Part shown: positions 7,390-18,013 of the stretch, piece after piece
How the letters are laid out: the number at the start of each line of letters is the position of its first letter
Numbering within the stretch: position 1 is the first letter of the stretch
Assembly (NCBI GenBank): GCA_945877175.1
Contig: CAMCRC010000021.1
Span: forward strand, 1 to 37,046
Direction: 5' to 3'
DNA length: 37,046 nt
Source of the DNA: Klebsiella pneumoniae
GTDB taxonomy: Bacteria > Pseudomonadota > Gammaproteobacteria > Pseudomonadales > Pseudohongiellaceae
The notes under the pieces: model-generated
The model's input: only the letters and a program-made list of their open reading frames with translations
Databases searched by the model: none
What the model was told of the DNA's origin: nothing
Position numbers and translations under genes: made by a program

Positions 7390-8055
7390 ATGAGTCAGAT
7401 CAAACTGGTAATAGGCAACAAGAACTACTCCTCCTGGTCCATGCGGCCATGGCTGCTCCTCAAGGCGTTCGGCGTTCCCTTCGAAGAGATCAACATTGCC
7501 CTGTACCGTGGCGACACGGCGGAGAAGCTCGGACCCTATTCCCCCTCACTGAAAGTGCCGGCCCTGCTGCACAACGAGACTACCGTCTGGGAATCTCTGG
7601 CCATCTGCGAATACATTTCCGAACAACTGCTGGAGGGCCGCGGCTGGCCGGCGAACCCCAAGAAGCGCGCGAGTGCCCGCTCAGTGGCATCCGAAGTCCA
7701 CGCGGAATTTGCAAATCTGCGCAAGGAATGGCCGATGAACTGCAAGGCGTCTGTAGAAATGACGGTGACGGAGCGCCTGGCGGACGAAATTGCCCGTATC
7801 GACGGCATCTGGAGCTGCTGCCGGCGCAAGCACGGCACGGGAGGGGACTACCTGTTCGGAAGATTTTCCATCGCGGACTGCATGATGGCGCCTGTCGCCA
7901 TCGCCTTCCGCGCCTATGGCGCCAAACTCAGCCTGGATGCTCAGCGCTATGCGAACACCCTGCTCGCCAATCCCCATGTGGCGGACTGGGTTGCGCAGGG
8001 CCGCGCAGAGAAGGAGCCCGTCACCATGAGCGTAGTGAACAGTCTGGCGGGCTGA
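7390..8055 (+). CDS. Glutathione S-transferase family protein
   Basis: This 221-residue protein has the thioredoxin-like N-terminal domain of GSTs (residues 3-80): an IGNKNYSSWSMRPWLLLKAFGVPFEE start with SSWS as the probable glutathione-activating turn, the cis-proline in KVPALL, and the ESLAICEYI glutathione-binding segment. The C-terminal helical domain contains FSIADCMMAPVAIAF. It probably conjugates or reduces substrates with glutathione in the cytoplasm; the substrate cannot be read. The ATG at 7390 has GGAG 8 bases upstream, whereas an earlier in-frame ATG at 7345 has none. A second GST with the same opening pattern is encoded at 24111-24797, so the two are paralogues. Confidence 0.88.
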   Translation: MSQIKLVIGNKNYSSWSMRPWLLLKAFGVPFEEINIALYRGDTAEKLGPYSPSLKVPALLHNETTVWESLAICEYISEQLLEGRGWPANPKKRASARSVASEVHAEFANLRKEWPMNCKASVEMTVTERLADEIARIDGIWSCCRRKHGTGGDYLFGRFSIADCMMAPVAIAFRAYGAKLSLDAQRYANTLLANPHVADWVAQGRAEKEPVTMSVVNSLAG

Positions 8056-8078
8056 TTGTGGGCCTGGTGGGAGCGAAA

Positions 8079-9158
8079 TTATTCCGGCGCCTTGCGCGCC
8101 GCCAGCACATCCTTCAGCTTCAGCGCCATCTCACGGACAGCCTTGTCGGTTTCTTCCCAGGCGATACAGGCATCCGTTACCGACACGCCGTACTTCAGCT
8201 CGGACAAATCCTTCGGAATGCTCTGATTGCCGTAGTTCAGGTTGCTTTCCACCATCACGCCAATGATTGACTCATTGCCTTCCAGGATCTGGTGCGTGAT
8301 GTCCTTCAGCACCAGGGGCTGCACGGACGCATCCTTGTTCGAATTGGCATGACTGCAATCGATCATGATGTTGCTGCTCACGCCGCCTTTCTTCAGCGCG
8401 GCTTCACACTGCGCCACATGCACCGAATCATAATTCGGGCCGGCACTGCCGCCCCGCAGCACCACGTGTGCGTAGGGGTTGCCCTTGGTGGTCACCACCG
8501 ACACCTGTCCCTGGCTGTTGATGCCCAGAAAGCGATGCGAGCTGCGCACGGATTGCATGGCATTGATGGCGACGGTCAGGCCGCCATCCGTGCCGTTCTT
8601 GAAGCCAACCGGTGAAGACAGTCCGCTGGACATCTCGCGATGCGTCTGCGACTCCGTGGTGCGTGCGCCGATGGCAGACCAGGCAATGATGTCCTGCAGG
8701 TATTGCGGGGAAATCGGGTCCAGCGCTTCCGTGGAAGTGGGCAGTCCCTTCTGTGCAATGTCCAGCAAAAGCTTGCGCCCCTTGCGCAGACCATCCTCAA
8801 TCTTGAACGAGTCATCCATGTAGGGGTCGTTGATCAGGCCCTTCCATCCCACCGACGTGCGGGGCTTCTCGAAGTAGACACGCATCACCAGATACAGACT
8901 GTCCTTGACGGCCTCCGCCAGCGTGCACAGACGGTCGGCATATTCCAGCGCAGCGCCGGTATCATGGATGGAGCAGGGTCCGATGACCACGAACAGGCGC
9001 GGGTCCTTGCGATCCAGAATATCGAAAATGGTCTGCCGCGCCGAGCGCACGGATTCGAGTGCGGCGCCCTGCAAAGGCAGCTCCGTCTTGAGCTGCTCGG
9101 GCGTGATCAGCGTCTCAATGGAGGCGATATTGGTGTCGTCAGTGCGTAGGATGCTCAT
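8079..9158 (-). CDS. aroG: Class I DAHP synthase (3-deoxy-7-phosphoheptulonate synthase)
   Basis: This 359-residue enzyme condenses phosphoenolpyruvate with erythrose 4-phosphate, the entry step of the shikimate pathway. The AroFGH-type signatures are all visible: FVVIGPCSIHD, RVYFEKPRTSVGWKG, GLINDPYMDDSF, ARTTESQTHREMSSGLS, GFKNGTDG, VLRGG and the metal-binding IDCSHANSNKD. The N-terminal extension (residues 1-45) carries the usual regulatory and oligomerisation segment, but which aromatic amino acid inhibits it cannot be decided, so the letter in the symbol is provisional. It stands alone, convergent with the GST gene, with a REP element about 45 bases upstream of its start. Confidence 0.92.
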   Translation of the reverse strand: MSILRTDDTNIASIETLITPEQLKTELPLQGAALESVRSARQTIFDILDRKDPRLFVVIGPCSIHDTGAALEYADRLCTLAEAVKDSLYLVMRVYFEKPRTSVGWKGLINDPYMDDSFKIEDGLRKGRKLLLDIAQKGLPTSTEALDPISPQYLQDIIAWSAIGARTTESQTHREMSSGLSSPVGFKNGTDGGLTVAINAMQSVRSSHRFLGINSQGQVSVVTTKGNPYAHVVLRGGSAGPNYDSVHVAQCEAALKKGGVSSNIMIDCSHANSNKDASVQPLVLKDITHQILEGNESIIGVMVESNLNYGNQSIPKDLSELKYGVSVTDACIAWEETDKAVREMALKLKDVLAARKAPE

Positions 9159-9203
9159 GAAACAATAACTCTTCTCAATAATTTGTCAGTGTGGAAGCAG
9201 GTT

Positions 9204-9240
9204 GTGGGAGCGGGCTGTGGGAGCGGGCCTGCCCGCGAAC
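9204..9240 (+). repeat. REP element (one half copy plus one full copy)
   Basis: A full palindromic unit, GTGGGAGCGGGC followed by CTGCCCGCGAA, occupies 9217-9239. It is preceded by a half copy TGTGGGAGCGGGC starting at 9203. The same unit recurs near 25286-25362, 27618-27735 and 35786-35810. It sits between aroG and thiC and resembles the REP family of pseudomonads. A hairpin here could stabilise mRNA ends. Confidence 0.85.
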
Positions 9241-9253
9241 TCCACCGGGCGCT

Positions 9254-11217
<1,964 letters not shown>

Positions 11218-11343
11218 CAAGCCGTCCGGGCGCGACTTTTTTATGCGAAGCAAACCGGAAAGGCTGTTAGCTGCGTATCAAGCAGGGTGTCAGGAGTACG
11301 ACGTGACAAGCATGCCGGACTTCCCCAGCACAAGACCGCTGGT

Positions 11344-11372
11344 TTGTCACCTATGGTGACACTGTGTAGAAT
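11344..11372 (+). promoter_or_regulatory. Putative sigma-70 promoter of tolC
   Basis: TTGTCA (11344-11349), a 17-base spacer, then TAGAAT (11367-11372), a good sigma-70 match. The predicted leader to the tolC ATG at 11502 is about 120 bases. Confidence 0.55.
11345..11361. promoter_or_regulatory. 17-bp palindrome, candidate operator in the tolC promoter
   Basis: TGTCACC-TAT-GGTGACA is a perfect inverted repeat with 7-bp arms, lying over the -35 and spacer of the proposed tolC promoter. The position would let a dimeric repressor block RNA polymerase. The cognate regulator is not identifiable from the window. Confidence 0.5.
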
Positions 11373-11501
11373 GCCGCCGTGTTGAACATACCCTCGAGGG
11401 CCTGCTCAAGACCTTCCCGGATTCCAGCAAAACCAGCGACTGGACAAGCTGCTCCTCTGCGCTTTACTAAACATACGAATCAAGACACAAGGTCACTCAC
11501 T

Positions 11502-12851
11502 ATGGGACGCTTTACTCACCGCCTCGGACTGTTGCTCTGCCTCTCGACCGCCACCACTCCTGTACTGGCAGATGATCTGGTTTCCATCCTTGACCTCGCC
11601 ATGCGCAATGATCCCTCCCTGCGACAGGCCGAAGCCCAGTACCAGTCACGCCGAACGCTTCTGGACCAGGGCCGCGCCGTGCTGCTACCCAATATTGCGT
11701 TGCAGGGTTCCACCACCCGCCAGACTTTCGGTCCTGCGGGCGAAATGAGTTTCCGTCCCGGCCAGAACTCCCACGGCTACCGACTGAACATCAACCAGGC
11801 CCTGTTCAACATGAGCGCTTGGTACACCTACCAGGGCGCCAAGCTGCAGGACCAGGCTGGCGCCATCAGCTACGCCGCCCAGGAACAGAACCTGATCATT
11901 CGCGTAGCCACCGCCTATTTCAACGTGCTGCGGGCCATGGACGATCTCGAGACCAGCGTCCAGGAAGAGCAGGCGGCGGAGCGGCAGTTTGAACAGACCC
12001 GCCAACGCGAAGAAGTCGGGCTGATCGCCATTACGGAAGTCTACGAAAGCCAGGCCGCCTATGACCTGGCTCGCAACAACACCATCATTGCCGAAGACAC
12101 GCTGGCTTCAGCCTTCGAAGCGCTGGAAGCCATCACCGGTCAGCCGCACCCCAATGTCGAAGTGCTGCGCGAAGATTTCCCGGTGGTAAACGCGGAAGGC
12201 ACCAACGAGTCCTGGACCGAGCAGGCTCTGAACGGCAATCTGGCGCTGATTGCTGCCCGCTACAATCTGGAAGCGCAGCAGGAGAATCTGAAGGCGCGCA
12301 AGTCCGACCACTTGCCCACAATCTCGTTGACGGGCGCCTTCAACCACAACGTGACAGCCGGCGGTCAGGGCGCTGACGGCGGCTTGCGCAGCACCGGCGC
12401 GATTGACGGCACTACGCTCAGTCTGAACATCAACATTCCCCTGTACGCCGGCGGCGGCACCACCGCCCGACGCCGTGCCGCGGAGTACGATGTCGTGGCC
12501 CAGCAGGAGCAGGTCAGCCTGACACGCCGCCAGACCACGCAGGATGCCCGCAATGCCTACCGTCGCGTGAACACCGATGCGCTGGTGGTGTCGCAGCGCC
12601 AGCAGGCCATCACGTCGGCACAGAGCGCGCTGGAAGCTATTGAAGTGGGCTATGAAGTGGGCACGCGCAACATCGTGGACGTGCTGCAGGCGCGCCAGCA
12701 GTTGTTCGTGGCCCTGCGCAATTATTCTGATGCCCGTTACAACTACGTGCTGGATTCGCTCCGTCTGAAACAGGTTACCGGCCTGCTCAGTCCTCAGGAT
12801 ATTCTCGAACTCAATGAGTGGCTGGAAGAAGAGCCCGTCACCGCACCATAA
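11502..12851 (+). CDS. tolC: TolC-family outer membrane channel protein
   Basis: This 449-residue protein has a signal peptide (MGRFTHRLGLLLCLSTATTPVLA, cleavage expected before DDL) and the duplicated OEP helical architecture of TolC: a first repeat beginning DLVSILDLAMRNDPSLRQAEAQY and a second beginning NGNLALIAARYNLEAQQENLKA. Family hallmarks include VATAYFNVLRAMDDLET, YESQAAYDLARNN, LNINIPLYAGGGTTARRR and VGTRNIVDVLQARQQLF. It should trimerise as the outer membrane exit duct for efflux pumps and type I secretion. The start at 11502 is chosen by the signal peptide; upstream in-frame codons would precede it with a non-signal extension. It stands apart from any pump gene, as tolC often does. 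Confidence 0.93.
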   Translation: MGRFTHRLGLLLCLSTATTPVLADDLVSILDLAMRNDPSLRQAEAQYQSRRTLLDQGRAVLLPNIALQGSTTRQTFGPAGEMSFRPGQNSHGYRLNINQALFNMSAWYTYQGAKLQDQAGAISYAAQEQNLIIRVATAYFNVLRAMDDLETSVQEEQAAERQFEQTRQREEVGLIAITEVYESQAAYDLARNNTIIAEDTLASAFEALEAITGQPHPNVEVLREDFPVVNAEGTNESWTEQALNGNLALIAARYNLEAQQENLKARKSDHLPTISLTGAFNHNVTAGGQGADGGLRSTGAIDGTTLSLNINIPLYAGGGTTARRRAAEYDVVAQQEQVSLTRRQTTQDARNAYRRVNTDALVVSQRQQAITSAQSALEAIEVGYEVGTRNIVDVLQARQQLFVALRNYSDARYNYVLDSLRLKQVTGLLSPQDILELNEWLEEEPVTAP

Positions 12852-12976
12852 CCAGGCGCGGCAGACGCGGCCCAGCGGCGGGTAGACTCGGCAGGATTCC
12901 TCGTTTATCCTCCGGCTACCCGCGATTCGCAGAAATGTGAACCTGCTCACAAAAATAAAAAAAGGTCGTCCCCACA

Positions 12977-14275
12977 GTGTCTTTCGCAGCTCGTCCCCTG
13001 CTGTGGCGCCTGAGCGTCACTCCGCTAGTAATCCTCGTTTTCTCGGTGGCATGGTTGCAAAACCCTGCCGCTGTGCCGGTGTCGTTCCTCGACGATCATG
13101 CCGGTGCGCCCACCCTGAAACTCTCGCCCAGCTCTCCGTTCGTGAACAGTTTTGCGTCTTCCGATGTCGATGAATACGTGCACTCCGCCGCCCTGACACC
13201 CTTGTCCGATGACTCCCTGCTGACCGTCTGGTTTGCCGGCTCCCGGGAAGGCGCGGGGGATGTGCAGATTCGCGGAGCACACTTCGACGTGAGCGCAGAG
13301 ACCTGGCACGACGAATTCGTGCTGGCCACAAGGGAGTCCACCCAGGTGGGATTGAACCGCTACATCCGCAAGCTGGGCAATCCGGTAGTGGCCATGGCCC
13401 CGGACCACCGTCTGTGGCTCTTCTATGTGTCGGTGTCCATTGGTGGCTGGGGCGGCAGTGCCATCAATGCCATGGTGTCGGAGGATCTGGGCGCCACCTG
13501 GTCACCGCCGCGCCGCCTTGTCACTTCGCCCTTCTTCAATATCAGCACACTGGTGCGCAGCGCCCCGGTGTTCCACCAGAACGGTTCCATCGGCCTGCCC
13601 GTGTACCATGAATTCCTGGGCAAGTTTGCCGAATACCTGTACTTGTCGGCTGACGGGGAAGTGCTGGACAAGTACCGCATCAGCCGCGGCAATCATTCAC
13701 TGCAACCCACCATCGTGCCCACAGGGCGCGACTCTGCCATCGCCATGCTGCGCTATGCCGGCACTGAACATCACCGTGTGCTGGCCAGTCGTACTGAAGA
13801 CGCCGGGCGCACCTGGTCGGCACCTGTCCCGCTGGAACCCTTCAATCCGAATTCTTCGCTCTCGGCAGCGCTGACCCACCGCAACACCTTGCTGGTCGCA
13901 CTCAACAATCTGCGGGATGGCCGCTTCCGTCTCAGCCTTTATGAGACTGACCTTGAAATGGAGAACTGGGAGCATCTGATTGACCTGGATGCCTCGCCCG
14001 ATCCGGATGGGGACCCCTTGCCCGAAAGCAGCTTCACGCCTGCGCTGCGGCGGCAATTCATGGCATCAAGCGGAGCAGACCGGGACGACCTGCTGAGCGG
14101 CTTCATGGCCGAGGTGGATGAGCGGATGTGCCGCCGCGACGGCTGCGAGTTCGAGTACGAATACCCCTATCTTGTGCACACACGGGATGGCATCTTCCAC
14201 CTGGTGTATTCCTGGAACAACAGCTTCATCAAGCACGTCAGTTTCACGGAAGACTGGCTGGAGTCGCGCCGCTGA
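12977..14275 (+). CDS. Sialidase-like BNR-repeat protein, membrane anchored or exported
   Basis: This 432-residue protein begins at a GTG and has an N-terminal hydrophobic segment (about 12-27) that could be a signal anchor or signal peptide. The rest resembles the bacterial sialidase/BNR beta-propeller family. Two Asp-box motifs are clear (SEDLGATW at 168-175 and TEDAGRTW at 273-280), with VWFAGSREGAGDVQI, which resembles the region around the first sialidase arginine, near 84-98. Whether it cleaves sialic acid is doubtful; many such homologues act on other sugars or have no known substrate. It overlaps the next gene by one base (TGATG), which implies they work together. The region between tolC and this gene (12852-12976) holds no clear signal. 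Confidence 0.75.
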   Translation: MSFAARPLLWRLSVTPLVILVFSVAWLQNPAAVPVSFLDDHAGAPTLKLSPSSPFVNSFASSDVDEYVHSAALTPLSDDSLLTVWFAGSREGAGDVQIRGAHFDVSAETWHDEFVLATRESTQVGLNRYIRKLGNPVVAMAPDHRLWLFYVSVSIGGWGGSAINAMVSEDLGATWSPPRRLVTSPFFNISTLVRSAPVFHQNGSIGLPVYHEFLGKFAEYLYLSADGEVLDKYRISRGNHSLQPTIVPTGRDSAIAMLRYAGTEHHRVLASRTEDAGRTWSAPVPLEPFNPNSSLSAALTHRNTLLVALNNLRDGRFRLSLYETDLEMENWEHLIDLDASPDPDGDPLPESSFTPALRRQFMASSGADRDDLLSGFMAEVDERMCRRDGCEFEYEYPYLVHTRDGIFHLVYSWNNSFIKHVSFTEDWLESRR

Positions 14276-14877
14276 TGCTGCAGAGCGTATTCGCCTTATG
14301 GCAGCCGCTGCTGTCTTTTGCCCTGCCTCTGTTCCTGGCGCTGCCTGGCGCCCGGCTTTCCGTGCCGCTGCGCGGCGCCCTGCTGCTGACTTTGCTCGGG
14401 CTGGCAATGGTGCCGATCAACGGGATTTCTCCCGCCACTTACGTACGCAGCGTGTTCGACGATCTGGCTCTGACCACCACATTTGCCCTGTTGCTGGGAA
14501 CAGCGGTGCGCATGGACTGGATCAGGCGCCCGGACGAAGCACATTTGACGGGGTTGTTGTGGATGTTCGCTGCAATAAGCCTGGTGCTGTATCCGGCAAC
14601 GTTGGGGCTTACTTACCTGGATCCCTACCGCCTGGGCTATGCGCCACGCCTGCTGTTGGCAGTGGCAGGCACTCTCACCCTCGCCTTGTTGTGGCGGCGC
14701 CATTATCTGGCAACTGCAATGTTGTGCGTGGCTACACTGGGGTTCACGCTGGAACTGAAAGAGTCCACCAATTACTGGGACTATCTGATCGACCCCGCGC
14801 TGGGCATCTTCTGTCTGGTCGTTCTGCTGCGCCGGCACTGGCGCGTCGTCATTCCCGCACGTTATCGGTCAGCATGA
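14275..14877 (+). CDS. Uncharacterised polytopic membrane protein coupled to the sialidase-like gene
   Basis: I do not recognise this 200-residue protein. Its hydrophobic profile suggests about six or seven membrane helices (near 8-26, 31-48, 63-80, 92-110, 121-138, 143-160 and 172-187), with a charged hinge WIRRPDEAH and a C-terminal RRHWRVV that probably faces the cytoplasm. The ATG uses the last base of the upstream stop codon (TGATG), a typical sign of translational re-initiation, so it is likely made in proportion to the sialidase-like protein. It may anchor or export a product of that protein; this is inference. The last 29 bp overlap the convergent phosphoglycerol transferase gene. Confidence 0.72.
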   Translation: MLQSVFALWQPLLSFALPLFLALPGARLSVPLRGALLLTLLGLAMVPINGISPATYVRSVFDDLALTTTFALLLGTAVRMDWIRRPDEAHLTGLLWMFAAISLVLYPATLGLTYLDPYRLGYAPRLLLAVAGTLTLALLWRRHYLATAMLCVATLGFTLELKESTNYWDYLIDPALGIFCLVVLLRRHWRVVIPARYRSA

Positions 14878-16876
14878 AGCGCGACGCTTCGTAAAGGCCG
14901 CGTCCCAGGTCCAGCAAACGCCTGTACTCCTCCGGATGTTGTTCTGCCACGTTCTGCAGGGGCTCGGTAGAGGCCAGGTCGTGCATGGACGGGTCTGTAC
15001 CATCGTGATTCATCTGCAGCAGAAAATCCCGCGTGACGACGCCTATGAGCGGGAAAGTGCCTTCGCGCAGCACCACCGGGATGGCACGCTCGCCCTCCGG
15101 CGAAGGCAGCTGAATATCTCTTCCCATGGTGCGGGTGGTGTACTCCACGCCGGCAAGTCCTGCCACGGTGGGCAGCAGGTCGGCCAGACCCGTGGCCTCC
15201 TCGAACACCCTAGGCGCCAGCAGCCCCGGCGCATGAATCAGCATCGGCACGTGATTGCTCTCCAGCCCCAGCTGCTCGAACGCCGGCGGCATGTGCGGCA
15301 GCTGGGAGATGCGGGTGTTGTGATCGCCGAACATCACGAAGATGGTGTTCTCGTAATAGCCACCTTCCTTCGCCATCTCCATGAAGCGGCCAATGTTGAA
15401 GTCCAGCAGGCGCACTGCGTTGTATTGCTCCAGGCTGCGCGAGCCGAACTCCTGCACCTGTTCCAGTGGCAGGTTCAGAGCTTCGAAGCCGTCGTTGTCC
15501 TCGGGAATCGTGAAGGGCCGGTGATTGCCGGCTGTCTGGATATAGGCGAAGAAGGGCTTGTCCTTTGGCAACGCCTGAATGATCTGGTCGCTCTCCTTGA
15601 ACAGATCCAGGTCGGAAATGCCCCACACATCGACATTGGCCGCCTGCCAGTAGCCTTCTTCATAAAGCGTTACATCGTCGATGCTCTGCATGATCACGCC
15701 ATTGATATTGGCCCAGCCGGCGCTGCCCCCCACCGTGTAGATCTTCTCGTAACCCTCCAGGGCATTGATCAGCGTGTTCTGGCGGATGATGAAGGGATTG
15801 CGGCTCGCCGTCTCCTGCCGGGTGACATCGGGAATGCCGGTGATGCTGGCCCAGACCGTTTTCGCCGTTCCGGTAACCGGCACATAGAAGTGCTTGAAGA
15901 ACCAGCTCTGCGGCGCCAGCGCATCGAGCACCGGTGTCGGGTTCAGCGGATTGCCATAGGCGCCCACTGCGCTGGCACCCAGTGACTCAAGCATGATGAA
16001 GACGATGTTGGGCTTGCGTTCGCCCGACAGTGCATGGGGCTGCACGCCGATTTGACGCTCGAAGCGGATGCCGTCGCCTGCGGGTGTCACGCCGAGATAA
16101 CTGGCCACCACCGGGTAAAGCATCTGCAGCGCCTCGGCGTCATACCCGGAGTCCTGCACGTTCCAGGTGTCATAGAGGAACAGCAGCGGGTTCAGCCCCA
16201 GTGAACCGATCTGGCTGTCGCCCGAGAAGAAGGCATCGCTCCAGCGCAGCGGCACCGGGTTTTCGATGTTGATGTTGGTGTAGCGGCCCAGCAGACCGAT
16301 CAGCACCAGCACCGTGACAGCGGCGCCGCCGAAGCCGGCCGCCCGACGCGAAATGCGTGCCTGCGGCCGGTCCAGCGTGACGCGCTCCAGGCCCATGAAG
16401 GCGGCCAGCGTCAGCGCCACGGTGGTGAGCCAGCCCAGGGTGATCCACACCACCGGGTACGTCTGCCAGATCATGTCGGTGGATATCTGGGCATCAGCGG
16501 TGAAGCGGAACGCCGAGGCGTTCAGGCGCACACCCAGATAGGCGTAGTGGCCGAAGTCGAACACGTAGAGGAGCACCAGCAAGAACAGCAAGAGGGCCAG
16601 GTAGCCCCGGATCGCCCACCGGGTCTGGCGCGCGAAACGCTCACGCAGTCGCGGCAGCAACAGCGTGATGCCCACCGGCAGCATCAGCAGCAACGCCAGC
16701 CGCATGTCGAACTGCAGGCCAATGCCCAGGGTAGGCCACATGGCCTCGGGATTTTCATCGAGCGACACGCCGGAGAAGCCCAGCAGGAACACCGCACGCA
16801 GAGCCGCCAGCAAGAGGAACAGAAGGCCTGTCCCCCCGGCAAAAAAGCGCAGACGCCGCGATAACAGAAAATTCAT
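14849..16876 (-). CDS. LtaS/OpgB-like phosphoglycerol transferase (sulfatase fold)
   Basis: This 675-residue inner membrane enzyme has about five N-terminal transmembrane helices (residues 10-35, 50-75, 88-107, 140-162 and 183-197) and a periplasmic alkaline-phosphatase/sulfatase domain from about 285. Metal and nucleophile positions of the LTA synthase family can be placed: E297 in FIMLESLG, T340 in TGTAKT, and D518-H519 in FGDHNTR. It probably transfers a phosphoglycerol or related phospho-alcohol group to a periplasmic glycan or lipid; lipoteichoic acid itself is not expected in a Gram-negative. The ATG at 16876 fits the first membrane helix. It starts 19 bp after hemH on the same strand and is probably co-transcribed. 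Confidence 0.85.
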   Translation of the reverse strand: MNFLLSRRLRFFAGGTGLLFLLLAALRAVFLLGFSGVSLDENPEAMWPTLGIGLQFDMRLALLLMLPVGITLLLPRLRERFARQTRWAIRGYLALLLFLLVLLYVFDFGHYAYLGVRLNASAFRFTADAQISTDMIWQTYPVVWITLGWLTTVALTLAAFMGLERVTLDRPQARISRRAAGFGGAAVTVLVLIGLLGRYTNINIENPVPLRWSDAFFSGDSQIGSLGLNPLLFLYDTWNVQDSGYDAEALQMLYPVVASYLGVTPAGDGIRFERQIGVQPHALSGERKPNIVFIMLESLGASAVGAYGNPLNPTPVLDALAPQSWFFKHFYVPVTGTAKTVWASITGIPDVTRQETASRNPFIIRQNTLINALEGYEKIYTVGGSAGWANINGVIMQSIDDVTLYEEGYWQAANVDVWGISDLDLFKESDQIIQALPKDKPFFAYIQTAGNHRPFTIPEDNDGFEALNLPLEQVQEFGSRSLEQYNAVRLLDFNIGRFMEMAKEGGYYENTIFVMFGDHNTRISQLPHMPPAFEQLGLESNHVPMLIHAPGLLAPRVFEEATGLADLLPTVAGLAGVEYTTRTMGRDIQLPSPEGERAIPVVLREGTFPLIGVVTRDFLLQMNHDGTDPSMHDLASTEPLQNVAEQHPEEYRRLLDLGRGLYEASRFMLTDNVRE

Positions 16877-16895
16877 GCTCGTTCTCTCATCCAGG

Positions 16896-17972
16896 TCATC
16901 GGGTTGAACCCAGCGCCTTCGCACGGTCATCGCGACCGGTATCGGGCGCCACACTCCAGCCCTGCAGATTGTCGTTCACCAGTTGCGCCAGCGCGGCGAT
17001 GTGGCCCGGCCGGTCATTCAGCGCAGTGATGTATTCGTAACGCTCGCCACCGGCCTCTTCGAAGTAGTGCTTGTTCTCTTCGCCGATTTCCTCGATGGTC
17101 TCCAGACAGTCCGCCGAGAACCCCGGGCAGAACACCTGCACCGATTTGACACCCTGCGCCGGGAAGGCCTTCAGCGTGGCATCGGTATACGGCTTCAGCC
17201 ACTCTTCACGCCCGAAGCGCGACTGGAAGGTGGTGACGTACTCGTCCTTGCCCAGCCCCAGTTTTTCGGCGATCAGCCGCGCGGACTTGTGGCACTCGCA
17301 GTGGTAAGGGTCACCGTTGTGCAGATAGCGCATCGGTATGCCATGGAAGGAGAACATCAGCTTGTCTGCCCGGCCGTGGGTCTGCCAGTGCTCTTCAATG
17401 CGCCGGGCGGCCGCGTCGATGAAGGGCGTGTAATCATGATAATGCGAGACAAAGCGCAGATCGGGAATCCAGCGCCGGGTAGTGAAATCCTTCGCGATGG
17501 CATCGAAGGTGGACGCCGCTGTGGACCCGGAATACTGCGGATACAGCGGCAGCACCAGCAGCTTGCGTACACCCTTGTTGAACATGGATTCGAGCACGGA
17601 GGGGATGGACGGATTGCCGTAACGCATGGCGAAGTCGACTACGACATTGCCCTGCCCCTGTTCTGCCAGAAGCGCCTGCAGCGCCTTGCTCTGATTGCGG
17701 GTATGGAACAGCAGCGGCGAGCCTTCGTCCGTGAACACGGTGGCGTAGGCTTTGGCAGAGCGCCTGGGACGAATCCGCAGAATCACGCCATTGAGCGCGA
17801 GCCACCAGATCAGACGTGGCACCTCAACCACCCGGGGGTCCCAGAGAAACTCTTTCAGGTAGCGGTGCAATGCCTTGGGAGTCGGCGCATCCGGTGTGCC
17901 GAGATTGGTGATCAGGACCCCGATGCGATCCTCCTGCTGGTGCGTGAACGTCGGACTGCCGTTGTATTTCAT
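16896..17972 (-). CDS. hemH: Ferrochelatase
   Basis: This 358-residue enzyme inserts Fe2+ into protoporphyrin IX, the last step of protoheme synthesis, at the cytoplasmic face of the inner membrane. Conserved elements are GVLITNLGTPDAPTP near the N-terminus, MRYGNPSI, the LPLYPQYS signature at 141-148, the active-site H210 in FSFHGIPMRY, QSRFGREEWL, and PGFSADCLETIEEI with the conserved E291 region. It is full length. The gene lies about 40 bp downstream of the SGNH hydrolase gene on the same strand and 19 bp upstream of the phosphoglycerol transferase gene. The pairing has no obvious metabolic logic. Confidence 0.95.
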   Translation of the reverse strand: MKYNGSPTFTHQQEDRIGVLITNLGTPDAPTPKALHRYLKEFLWDPRVVEVPRLIWWLALNGVILRIRPRRSAKAYATVFTDEGSPLLFHTRNQSKALQALLAEQGQGNVVVDFAMRYGNPSIPSVLESMFNKGVRKLLVLPLYPQYSGSTAASTFDAIAKDFTTRRWIPDLRFVSHYHDYTPFIDAAARRIEEHWQTHGRADKLMFSFHGIPMRYLHNGDPYHCECHKSARLIAEKLGLGKDEYVTTFQSRFGREEWLKPYTDATLKAFPAQGVKSVQVFCPGFSADCLETIEEIGEENKHYFEEAGGERYEYITALNDRPGHIAALAQLVNDNLQGWSVAPDTGRDDRAKALGSTR

Positions 17973-18013
17973 GCGTAACCTTTGCTGTTGAAACTGATGG
18001 TGCTCCGTATACG

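Noticed and set aside
12977-14275. Firm assignment of the BNR protein as a sialidase (nanH).
   Set aside because: Only two Asp-boxes and partial similarity are visible, and no sialic acid genes are nearby, so a gene symbol is not justified.
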